64,000 nucleotides of DNA from [Phialemoniopsis] sp. UDSM-2020. Taxonomy: Eukaryota > Ascomycota > Sordariomycetes > Thyridiales > Thyridiaceae. Where the stretch lies: positions 177,501 to 241,500 of the forward strand of contig JAEILZ010000009.1 of assembly GCA_018873225.1 (NCBI GenBank), in the 5' to 3' direction. The position numbers were made by a program, and so were the translations under genes. Under the pieces are notes generated by a model that did not search any database, had not been told where the DNA came from, and saw only the letters and a list, made by a program, of their open reading frames with translations. This document shows positions 11,938 to 22,260 of the stretch, piece after piece; within the stretch, counting starts at the first letter, position 1; every line of letters starts with the position of its first letter.

Positions 11938-11940
<3 letters not shown>

Positions 11941-11974
<34 letters not shown>
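11941..11974. repeat. TG dinucleotide microsatellite
   Basis: About 17 uninterrupted TG units lie in the spacer between the kinase and the mannosidase gene. Confidence 0.95.
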
Positions 11975-11976
<2 letters not shown>

Positions 11977-12339
11977 CGTTAGTACCTCTGTATGATTGAA
12001 GGGGGCAGATGGATAATGAAAACACGGCCTGCCTAGAAACTCCTTCTCCATGTTGTGGCGAGGGAACTACGGCCGAAGGGGTGTCGTGGGCTGAGTGCAG
12101 CAGGTGCAGCTGGTCTCGAATGGTTTGAAGAAGGATAGATGTTCCTCAACTATTAATGGAGTAGGGAGGATTATCCCACTACCTAAGCATAAGTGAATTA
12201 TTCACTCCAATGTTGGCGGAGATCAATCGCTTCTACTATCAACTTGACAACTTTCCTATACACGTATTAACCTCTTCCATACGTATGCAAGAGGTCTCCC
12301 CTAGAACTCACCCCCCACGCTCCGGTGCCGTCAACAACA

Positions 12340-12914
12340 ATGGACGGCACCCTCTTCCGCCGCGAAAAGGAGCATCGGTGAGAAGCCAGCCTCCCAAGGT
12401 CCGCCGGCCAAGAGGCCGTGTACAAACAAGTCAAGGTCCGCCGCCGCCGCCGTCCGTCATGACCCGGCGCCCCACGTGAAGCGTCCGGGACCGGGCGGTG
12501 CCGATGACGGCCTGCGGCGCCTCTGCGAGGCTATTATGGCCGAGAAGGGTGTGGTGATCCCACGCTCCAGGACGGAGTATACCGCAGCCCACCGCATTCT
12601 CATCGAGATCTCTTACTCTCAGCCCCTGCACGAGTTACCTCAATATCTCAGCTCACTCACTCACTCGCTATGTACCCACTACGAGGAGCGAGACATGCAG
12701 CCTTCATGTATAGCTCACTAATGCGCATGTACACCAGGCCACCAAGATCGCCAAGTGTGTCATCCTCGAGTCGGGCAGCAGGGTCGCCGTCGTCATCATT
12801 TTCGATTACCCGGGTTACCTCATGGCCAACCGGGCCACACTGTCTCTGTGGCGGGCCCACCTTGTCTATCGTGGAAGTGAGCAAAACTGGAGAGTGACCG
12901 GCTTCAAAGGTTGA
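12340..12914 (+). pseudogene. Unresolved gene or relic, exon structure not solved
   Basis: An ATG at 12340 starts MDGTLFRREKEHR and then meets a GTGAGA donor/stop. A second frame (about 12428-12715) reads GGADDGLRRLCEAIMAEKG and RTEYTAAHRILIEIS. A third, after a good branch site and acceptor (ACTAATG...ACACCAG, ending at 12737), reads ATKIAKCVILESGSRVAVVI and IFDYPGYLMANRATLSLWRA and stops at 12914. The last piece looks like a C-terminal exon, but no donor gives the right phase for it. No family is recognised. Confidence 0.25.
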
Positions 12915-13394
12915 CGGCTTTCAATCAATCTCTACCCAGATTATCAACAGACTAAATGATCCATTAGTGCTTAGGTAGTGGGATAATCCTGGTTGCTCAG
13001 TCAATCCTCGAGGTTGAGGGGAACCGTCAACATATCTGTCACCCGCTTGCGCTTCTACATTCATATAATTTGATCAAAGTCACGGATGCTACGAAGCGCC
13101 GGATGCAGCCATTGGAAAACAATTCTCTCAATTCATGTCGATGAGTGGACATGTGATGTGTGTGTGTGAGTAGCTAGCTAAACTCCTTAATCCTTCATGT
13201 CCCTGCCATTCTCAGGCACGCTGTCCGATGACGTCCTTCAGAGTAAATCAGTAGCTCGAAGGCAAGGCTACATCAAACTTCCTTCATTCTCCTAGTCCCT
13301 TCTTCTTCCAGATAGAGGAAGAAGAACAAAATCAACGTGAAAAGCAATCTCTCACAAACACCCTGCATCAATTCATCCCCCGCTTATCCCCCCC
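12915..13394. other. 3' flank of the mannosidase gene
   Basis: This 480-nt spacer has a short TG-rich tract at about 13157-13170 and no credible ORF. It probably includes the mannosidase 3' UTR. Confidence 0.35.
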
Positions 13395-16300
13395 TCAAAG
13401 CTGCAGACGGTAGGTAGCAACCTCAAACGCACGCAGCTCGATGCCGAACTTGCCGTCCTTGATAGGGATCTCCTCGAGGTCGTCCTCGAGCACGTTGGTC
13501 TTGAACACCTTGGCCACGTCGTAGCTCGTCTCGACGACGCCGCGGCTGCGGCCGCCGAGGCTGTCAAAGATGCGCAGGACGACGCTCTTGCCCTTGCGCT
13601 TGGGCAGGTCGTCGCGGCTGACGTCCTCGTCGTCCTCGCCGCGCTTGACCGCGTCGAGCACCAGCGACTTGTCGCCCGTGAGGTGGACGGGGCACTCCTT
13701 CAGGGCAGCGATGGCCTCCTGCTGGGGCGCCGAGAGGATCTTGAGCTTGTTGTTGAACTCGTAGCCCTTGCGCACCGTGGTAGAGCCGAGGCCGCCCTCG
13801 TGCGGCAGGATGGCCCAGCGGATGCGGTGGTGGCCCATGTCGGCGTGGGCGTCGGGCGCCTTGGGAGAGCGCAGGAGCGACAGACGCATAACATTGCCAC
13901 AGGTGGCAAAGCCGTACTTGCTGTCGTTCAGGATGGAGACACCGTAGCTGTTCTCGGACAGGTCGGCAAACTTGTGGCAGCACACCTCGAATTTCGCCAT
14001 GTCCCAAGTCGTGTTGTAATGAGTAGGGCGCTTGACGATGCCGTACTGGGTCTCGTAGGACGCCTCGGTGTTGACGACGTCAACGGGGAACTCGACCTTG
14101 AGGAATTTCATCGCCTCGTGCCAGTCGACGTCGCAAGTGACCTCGACAGACGAGGCCTCGCCCTCAATGGCTGCCGAAAGGCTAATGGTGGTGACCATAG
14201 AGCTCTCCTCGCTGATCTTCGTCTTGGTGACGACGCTGACACGGTGAGCCTTATCCTCGCTAATCTCGGAGGAACCGCTGGAGAGCACCTTGCGGGCGTC
14301 CAGGTGGTAGACCTCGACATCCCAGGCCTGCCAGTACAGCGGCTTGTCGTCAAACAGGACGAACTCGTTGGCCTTGTCTCCCTCCGGAATGACTTCGCGA
14401 TCGGCCTTACGGTCGTAGAGGGAGGTGATATTACCGTTCTCGACCTGGATGCGGAGCTGATCGTTCTCCATGACGAAGACACCCTTAGAGACTTCCTTGA
14501 TGCTGACAGACTTCTCAACTGCCTGAATAGGCTCAAGCGTGAGGAGATTGCCAGCGCCGGAGGCGATGGCGCCCTTTCCATCAGCAGTGTCAACAACCTC
14601 CTGACGGTGCCAGGGTAGAGTGTTGAGAGCAACCTGGGTGGCTCCGGCAATAGCCGGCTCGTCAGAGAGACCCAAGACCATGTAGATGTCGTCGAGGACA
14701 CGCTTCGCGGTCTTGAAAACCGCAGCGTACAGCTCATCCGAATCATCGTAGCACATCTCAATGGAGCTGCCAGGCAAGCAGTCATGGAACTGACAAAGCA
14801 ACACGGCCTCCCACATGAAGTCGATCTCCTTCTTGGGGTACTTGAAGGAGCTGTCCTTCAGGGAAGCGAAGGTCGCAAGCATTTCAACATCGCGCAGGAT
14901 AAACTCTCCCTTGCGGTTGTTGAGCTTGTTGTTGGCCTGCGTAGTGTAGGTACCACGATGAAGCTCAAAGTACAGCTCGCCGTACCAAGTGGCAAGCTTG
15001 TCGGCCTTTGTCTCGAGCTTGGCGAAGAAGTCATCGACGGTCTTGCCCTGGTGCACAGTGGGCAGCAAGCCGACCGTGTCAGCTATGCCGCGGCAGCGAC
15101 GGAGCTTCTCGAGGTGCTCCCAGGTCGGACCGCCACCACCATCTCCCTTGCCGAAGACGAGAAGTGAGGTGTGGTCAGCGTCCATGGATTTGTGCTGCTC
15201 GATGCTTCGCTTGACATCGCCGAAGTGGGCATCGGCAGTGTAGGTCTCCGAGGGAGGCATGTGGCAGAGCACCTGCGTGCCGTCCAGAGCGACCCAGTTG
15301 AAGGACGTGTGCGGGAAGTTGTTGATGTTGTTCCAGCTGAGCTTCTGGGTGAGAAACCGGTTCATGCAGGCAAGACGGCACAGCTGGGGGAGCTGGCTCG
15401 AGTATCCAAATGTGTCCGGAAGCCAAAAGGTCTCGCAGCGCTTTCCAAAGTGGCTCTCGAAGAACCTCTGGCCGTAGATGAACTGGCGGACGAGGGACTC
15501 GCCACTGGGCATGTTGGTGTCGTGCTCGACCCAGCTGCCACCGATGGGGTGGAATTGGCCCTGCTTCACCATCTTCTTGACGCGATCGAAGACGTAAGGA
15601 TAGTCTTCCTTGAGCCACTTGAACTGCTGAGCCTGAGAAACAGCAAAGTTGAGCTCCGGGTAGCGTGCCATCAAGTTGCACTGGTTGGACCACGATCGGG
15701 CTGTCTTGCGCCGGGTCTCGGCCCAAGGCCAGAGCCAGCAGGTGTCAATATGACAATGACCAATAGCAATAACCGTGGCTTCGGTGCCGCTCTCGTACAC
15801 CTTTGCGGAGTCGACATTCTTGCCGATGTACTCCTGGGCAATCTTGCGACACTCGATGAGTGAGTCCTTGTTGCCAAGCTCAAAGGCGTCGATAATGCGG
15901 TTAACAATGACCATGGCCTGGTGCTGCTGGTGGGAGTTCTCGGGAAACTCTCTGGCGGCGTCTCCGATGATCCAGGTATCGATGAAAAGACCACGAGCGA
16001 CGAGGTTCACAGCAACGACATCGGCCAGTTGCAGGGTGAACTGCTTGTTAGGGTCAGGCGGCTGAATGCTGTCACCGCCTGGCGCATTGCCGAACATCTT
16101 GTTGCAGGCCATCTCGATGTAGAAGGTGTGGGTTTTGCCATCGCGGAACGACTTGGGAATAATCCACTCGACACGTTCACCTCCGCCGGTCAAGCCCTGC
16201 AGCGGGTTACCGTCCGCAGACCAGACCATGCCCTCGGTGTCGGCGTCCCAGTGGAATTCCAAATGCTCCTTGTCGAGAAGCTCGGAGGGGATGGTCACTT

Positions 16301-17696
16301 CGATCTTGAACCAGTGAGTAGCCCAAGACGGGCCAAATGATTGGCCGACCTCGGCAGGCTTGAATTCGTGAGACGTCGCGTCCTTGAAGGTAGGACGAGT
16401 GAGACCGGGCGCAGCCCAGGAGCTCAGCTTGACATACTTCTCACCAGTCGCAACACCCTCAAACATCATGCTGTAATGAACAGATTAGTCAATCTGATAA
16501 GAGACAGGGCCAGGCAGTGTCGTCTGAAACTTACGCGCGAAGATTGTACTTCTCATATTGGCCGCCTTTGTAGAAGGTCTCGATGCGGTCCTTGTAGATC
16601 TTGGGGATGAGCTTGCCAACAGGCTTGGAAGGCCGCAGAGGGTAGCGAGCCTCAAAGGCGCTCGGAGGCTGGTTACCACCTCCCATCTTCTTGAAATCTA
16701 CAACCACAGTGGTCTTGTAGACGGGTGCGTGGAGCAGGACGGCAGATGCTGCCTCAATCTCGTCTTCCGAAAGGTGGTGAGTGGCTGCAGGGGACTCGGG
16801 GTCGCTCAACGATCCCGTTTGCTGCTGGGAAGCAGTGTCGAGTGAGAAGCCAGAGTCTTTGTCGGCAGACCAAGGGCAGATTATACCACGATCCGGACAA
16901 GGGCTGCAGTACAGCTATCAAGGAATTAATACTTAGCAAAATGATGGCGAATGCATGAGAAAAATGTCAAAAGAATGCAAGGTGAACAGGTATGCGATCG
17001 CCATCTGTCTGAGAGCTTTCTCCAAGTAGGAAGCTCCAAGAGCTTATGACCCGCCTGATCCACGGGCGAGCCAACGTCACCTCAGATTGGACAGCGATCA
17101 CTTGGCCCAGTCGTGCCGCTTGGCTTTCCGAGCGAGTCGTTGTGTTGTGGGGATCTTTTTGCGGGGTTGAACGGGGCGTGTGAGCGGAGGGGATGCAGGG
17201 GTACATGCACCTTGTCCGAGAGAGGCGCAGTGAGTGTGTGAGTGTGGATGTGTACTCCGTTCGTCTACCTCCGGATGTGTACACGCCAAGTGTGAGTGCG
17301 CCGACGATGCTCAACGACGAACGAGCGTCTGATTGCTGTCCCGTCGCCGTTTTTTTTTGGATCCCGTTTAAAAGGAGAAGCAAAAAAGCTGCCATGAAGC
17401 GGGCCAGTCCAAGGCTTAGAAAGTAAAGACTCGTACCATAGACACCTGATCGGCGGTAGCCGGACAAGGACGATGAAAGTCAAGACCTGGGGCCGGAACT
17501 GTCCGAAGCCAGGACGGCCGCAACCACGCTCTCAAGGAACCCGGCTCTCTTCCAGCCAAGACCGCAGGACAACATGAATGGAAAAATTGGACGAGTACAT
17601 TTTGACAGATGAAAAATAACATACCTTACGGATGTAGTCAGGGTTTGGAGGCGCCTGTGGCCCCTTCGGCCGCGTGCTCGGGTGACTGCTTGACAT
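13395..17696 (-). CDS. AMS1: Alpha-mannosidase, glycoside hydrolase family 38 (Ams1 type)
   Basis: Ams1-type class II enzymes trim alpha-linked mannose from free oligosaccharides in cytosol and vacuole. The main exon is 16470-13395, preceded across a 64-nt intron (16534-16471) by 16914-16535. That exon has no in-frame ATG before Met at 16686, so a first exon is proposed at 17696-17625 (24 codons, MSSSHPSTRPKGPQAPPNPD, then AAG|GTATGT), with a 710-nt intron ending GATAG at 16915. This gives 1175 aa. If the first exon is wrong, the Met at 16686 is the fallback start. The GH38 zinc and nucleophile motifs are present: GHCHIDTCWLWPW, and WLPDTFGYSSQLPQ with the catalytic Asp. HPIGGSWVEHDTNMPSGES and the C-terminal beta domains are also intact. 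The core call is firm; the first exon is moderate. Confidence 0.9.
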
Positions 17697-19088
17697 GTTT
17701 GCAGCTGGTCAGTAATCTGGACTCTCTGCAGAGAAGAGACTATGGCTGGAAAAGGCGGTGGAATAAGATGAGAGAATGTGAGGGAAACCAAAAGGATCGG
17801 CAAGGGGATATTATAAATACGCCATGATGGAAGTTGATGATAGTTGGCGATGTGTGGCCACTCAACACCAACGCGTGTGTTGAGGTAGAGAGGACTCGAG
17901 GTGTCGAAGAGAGGTTTCTCTGTCCTGCAAAAAGGGAAGGAGAGAGTCGAATCTTCAAGATAGATGAAAAAAGAGGAAAGAGCTTGGGATCGCAAGTCTG
18001 GATCTGCGTCGAGGACGCTTTCCCTTGATGAAATTTTTGGCTGGGGTTGATCGAGGTGAGGGTATTCAGAGAAAAACAAAGGCGGGAGGGGTAAACAAAG
18101 ATGTGTGGGATTTTCAAAGCTTCAAAAGAAGAAGAAGAGGGTTTAGGGCTTGTTAACTCACACCTCCGGGGGTGTGCTGCTCGATCAAGTGCAGGCCACA
18201 TCGTGAACCCTCACAGCCGCGTGGGTCTTGGTATTGACGACTAAGCGGAAGCGAAAGAAGGTGGCAGAAAGACGACTAAGCGGGTCATGCGTGTGATGAT
18301 AGATGAATGGCCAGTGGCGACTCTGGGATATGCCTTTGACTCAACACGTGGGCTTGGATGGGAGATCTTCCAGATTTAAGACATGCCAGAGCCTCGTCTG
18401 GCTGTGGGCAAGAGTCAAAGAGTCACTACAACCACATGTGGACTTAGCTACTCTGAACACTTCAGCCCTGTGCCTCAAAGACTCAGAAATATCAACCTGC
18501 TTCATTCAGCAATGCCATATGACCTAGAATAGCTGACATGGCAGTTGCGATATAAGGCGTTGTTGCCTTGTTCATCTCTTCGAGAGTAGAGCACCTTGTC
18601 AAGTGACAGTATGGGTGATAATCATCATAGGTAACTCGATAAGTGTAAGGTAGTCATCAACAACGTGTGACTCCCGGCTAGAGTTAAAGTCGATGCTGGT
18701 TTCTTGTCTCCTATTCGAGGGTGATTAGAATCGAGGACTCCCATCTCCTAGATGGTTCGAGGCGGACCGAGTCACGATAGCAAGCAAGCAAACAGTATTA
18801 TACGTCACGATAACAATGAAACAGCCATGAGTAATACGTAATGTATTTATTCCCGAGTCTTCCGTAACTTCTTGTTGCTTTCGTTAGGACTGCCTAAACA
18901 ATGCCGCTTGCTACCTGGGGTGTCATGCTATCCCATGTCTCTGAATGAAATCAAATCAAATAAAGAAGCCAAGCCAATAAACCATTTCAAATGCCATGTC
19001 ATGCCCGTCATGTCCCGCACAATAGCTGCGCCGAAGAACGCCCCTTCCGAAGAGATTTTCACAATGTGTGAGTTGTGTTGAGATCGTG
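17697..19088. other. Intergenic region upstream of the mannosidase gene
   Basis: This 1.39 kb spacer should hold the mannosidase promoter and the 3' flank of the gene at 19089. Frames on both strands are short and lack paired splice sites. Nothing else is seen. Confidence 0.35.
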
Positions 19089-20039
19089 TCATGTCAAAGT
19101 CGTGGCTGTCCGCTCGTGACTGCCCTTGCCCGTGCCGCGCTGCACGATATCCGATGCGTCATCATCGTCATCGTCATAGTCCTCAACGCCGTCCTCCACA
19201 TACTCGTCATCGTACATCTCTTCGTCGTCCTCGATTTCGTCCTCCTCTTCCTCCTCGACTTCCTCGTCCTCGCTCTCGCTGTCGCTCTCGTCGAATGAGA
19301 GGGCGCCCATGAGAGGGACGTCAATCTTGGCAAGCTGGCTCTTGATGAGGTTGTCTGCGACTGAGAACAGCTTGGCCTCTTTATCCGGCACCGACTCGCG
19401 ATCCATGCTCCAGTTGTCCTCCTCGGGGTCGGCAACCTTCTCTCGGATCGGGTTGTTGGGGGACATGGTGCCCTCAGGGATCTGTGTGACCCAGCGCCTC
19501 ACAGACTCGCCCTTTGTGACCTTGCTCCGGGAGCATCTCTCAGACAGGCCTCGGCGGAAGCTGCGCTTGGACCGCTTCCTCCGGCGGTTGATGCGATCGC
19601 GGATGTACCATGCCACTACCAGCATCGAGGCTTGCATCATCTCCTGGCATTTCTGTCGGTGCATGTTGGCCCACGCCTGACACCGTTGCTGCTGAAAATT
19701 GGCTACTGCCTGGCATCTCTGCTGGTAGTATGCGGCAATCCGTGACACCATAGCCAGGTATCTTGGGTCAAGTGTCACCCCGGCGCTTTCTAGGTTTGGG
19801 GGTTCCTGCTTGATCTTAATCTCTGGCAGTGATTGCTTCGGGAGTTCGACTGGCTTGGGTGGTGACTGTGGCTTTGTTTCCATAGCCTTCTTTTGCCCAT
19901 AGACGTCGACGCCAAAGGGCTTCAGGAACTGTGCAAAGGGCTGATCGGCAACAGGATGGATGGACGGAAAGTGGAGGTTGTCCGGTGGGGGAGTGACCGG
20001 AATGTGCGTATTGAATGGGTATGGCATAGACGCAGCCAT
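19089..20039 (-). CDS. Unknown protein with Gln/Cys repeats and a long acidic C-terminal tail
   Basis: This is a single exon of 316 aa starting MAASMPYPFN. The frame stays open 73 codons further upstream, but only to a GTG at 20258, so the ATG at 20039 is preferred. Residues about 50-85 are Pro/Lys-rich. At about 105-139 three imperfect units carry the pattern [QR]-Q-[RK]-C-Q (QQRCQAVANF, QQRCQAWANM, RQKCQEMMQA). A short hydrophobic stretch (MLVVAWYI) and a strongly basic Arg/Lys region follow, which could be a nuclear signal. The final 60 residues are almost all Asp/Glu (about 257-302). I do not recognise the family. An acidic tail with a basic patch suggests a nuclear or chromatin-binding role, but that is inference. 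Confidence 0.6.
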   Translation of the reverse strand: MAASMPYPFNTHIPVTPPPDNLHFPSIHPVADQPFAQFLKPFGVDVYGQKKAMETKPQSPPKPVELPKQSLPEIKIKQEPPNLESAGVTLDPRYLAMVSRIAAYYQQRCQAVANFQQQRCQAWANMHRQKCQEMMQASMLVVAWYIRDRINRRRKRSKRSFRRGLSERCSRSKVTKGESVRRWVTQIPEGTMSPNNPIREKVADPEEDNWSMDRESVPDKEAKLFSVADNLIKSQLAKIDVPLMGALSFDESDSESEDEEVEEEEEDEIEDDEEMYDDEYVEDGVEDYDDDDDDASDIVQRGTGKGSHERTATTLT

Positions 20040-22260
20040 ATCAGGTTGTGTGATAGTGGTTGGTATCGTTGTTGTTGTTGTTGTTGTTGTTGTTGTTGGG
20101 GTTTTTATGTCTGTGAGAACAGAGATGTTCTCTGGGTGTTGCCTCGTACACTGGTCGAAGACTAATCGTGTGTATTGTGTGAGGCTGGGTGTGGTATCTT
20201 GAAACACGTTACGCGAGGCGTTCAGGGAGTGCCGTATACACAAGTTCAGACGCAACACACTGTGAAGCTGGGTATGTAGAGTTTGGATGAATTACTTCAG
20301 GATAGATAGTAAAATAGGGAGAACAGGACTGTTACAGCAGCCGCACGGAGGGCGGGGGGTTCAAGAGGGAGAGAGGATATATACCACCTGTCAGTTGTGG
20401 AAGGGCGGAGCCCATCGAACGTTTATTGCGTGGGATGAGGAGGACGACGGGCGGGTTTCCAGCCAGCAGTGGCAGGTCAGAGTCAGGGGTTCTCAGATGA
20501 GCCCTCATCAACCCATGGCACCACGCCCGAGTGAGAGTGGTGCTGCCAGGCCGTCGTTTCTTCGAGACCTACCCATATTTTTCCTATTGCGGAGCACTCT
20601 GAACCGATCAACTGGGACTAGGAAGAGTAGGTACATAGGCAGATAATGCACAAGTTGGCTCCGTAATCACAAAAGGGCAGACAGAAAGGGAGAGAGAGAC
20701 TGGAGGCCGGACGAGACGACGATGTGTGGAAAGGCGGCTCCCGTGGGCGGAGCTGACAGAAATGGTTCGAGGTGTGGCAGCAGAACAGGCACAAATCGGT
20801 CGATACCGAACGTCCTGGATGCACTGTTGGGTCTCTTCAGCGAATGGCAGGGCGCGCTTCAGTGGGGATGCTGGTGATGGGACCACAATTTGGTCATACC
20901 ATGTTTGCCCAAATCCAGACATTGGCAGGGGTCTAGCAGGGCTGGATCAAGGCTTGTTTGTCTCTGCCAGTCTGGTGCTGATAAGATACAATCAATCTGG
21001 CTCATCTCTCCATACTTGCGACAAGTACTCTCATCTATCTCTATTCTTGACTCCCGTCTCGCGCCGTGCATCGGACCTCGAATAGAGTGCCAGACCCAGA
21101 CCGTCGTCTCCTGGAGGCAGCTTTCATAATAATAATAATAATAAGCTTCCCTTAAAACACCAGGGTACGCATTTCTGGGCATTCCTGGGGCCGGGCGCCT
21201 TTGCAGCTCATGTTCCACCCCATCCCGTCGTCATTGTCAGCTCGTCTATCTCGCGCCCTCGTCCGACATCAATCTCCGTCATCAACGCTCTTGCTCATGC
21301 TCATCATGCAGACACATGCCCGCTCCGGCCTGCCGCTGTCCGCTACCGTACTACCACCGGCGTCTCTCGCTTGCTTTTCCCCCCAGCTTTTGCCATGCCA
21401 CATTGGGCAGATTGACAGATCAGCAGCCAGGTAGCCGACCAGATCTGACCATGCCCTGGTGGAACGTTGTTCACTCTCTCCCACTATCCTGGGAAATTTC
21501 CCGTTTATGAAAATCACAAGACATGCATAACAGGTAATTTCACGCCTCTGTTGCCAGGTACCGCACGTTTTGATCCTCCTCGTCCGTTTCTGGTTCATAG
21601 AACGGTCGACCGCCAAATGGCAGCAAAGGAATCTCCCGGCGAGTCGGGTCTAAGTCGAGTGGCTTGATTGGGGTACCTGAAAGTGGGCCATCATGGTGTG
21701 ATTTAGCTCTCACTTACAGCACCTATCTGGCAGATACAGTGGGTTCTTACTCCGTCCTTCGCGTGGCCGTCAGGGAGTTTACGGCGCGGCATCGCCCTGA
21801 AACTCGGCCGGATCAGGAACTTTCGCGCCTAGAGATTGCTTTTTTTATTTGCCACAGCGTGGGCCAGAAGGAGCTTGGGCCAGCTCCGGAAAACATGCAA
21901 CCATCGAGATGCAGGTCTAGACTATCACCAGATCCGACTCTAAAATATGTCCACCACGGTTTATTCTCTGCCCAGCCAACAGCCGCTTCCGTCATCTGAA
22001 CTGCTCAGTCCTACTCCACTGCCCGTTTCTTCCCCTCACCACCCATACGGTAGATGAGGGGAATCTCTTGTCGGTCCGCTAGTGCTCTGCTCCACGTCGT
22101 CGCGTGCCCAGCTTCTACGGCTGGAGCTGACAAGCCTGGCGCAGAAGTAAAGGGGCCGCAACTGGCTTGACGAGCCTAATACGACAACATCGTCGTCTGA
22201 TCGGGCACACTTGGCAGGAGCGAGGACCGGTGTTTGGGTGGCACAAAACAGGTCATCTTG
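20040..22260. other. Divergent intergenic region between the acidic-tail gene and MSH1
   Basis: This 2.2 kb spacer contains the GTT repeat and a short (ATA)n tract at about 21126-21143. Frames are short and discordant. I found no RNA gene or transposon remnant. Confidence 0.35.
20068..20097. repeat. GTT trinucleotide repeat, 10 units
   Basis: Ten GTT units (AAC in the sense of the downstream gene) lie just upstream of the ATG at 20039, in its presumed 5' leader. In the open upstream frame they would encode poly-Thr. Confidence 0.9.

Noticed and set aside
13683..14618. 311-codon plus-strand ORF opposite the mannosidase
   Set aside because: Antisense shadow; repetitive Val/Leu/Asp-rich product with no family features.
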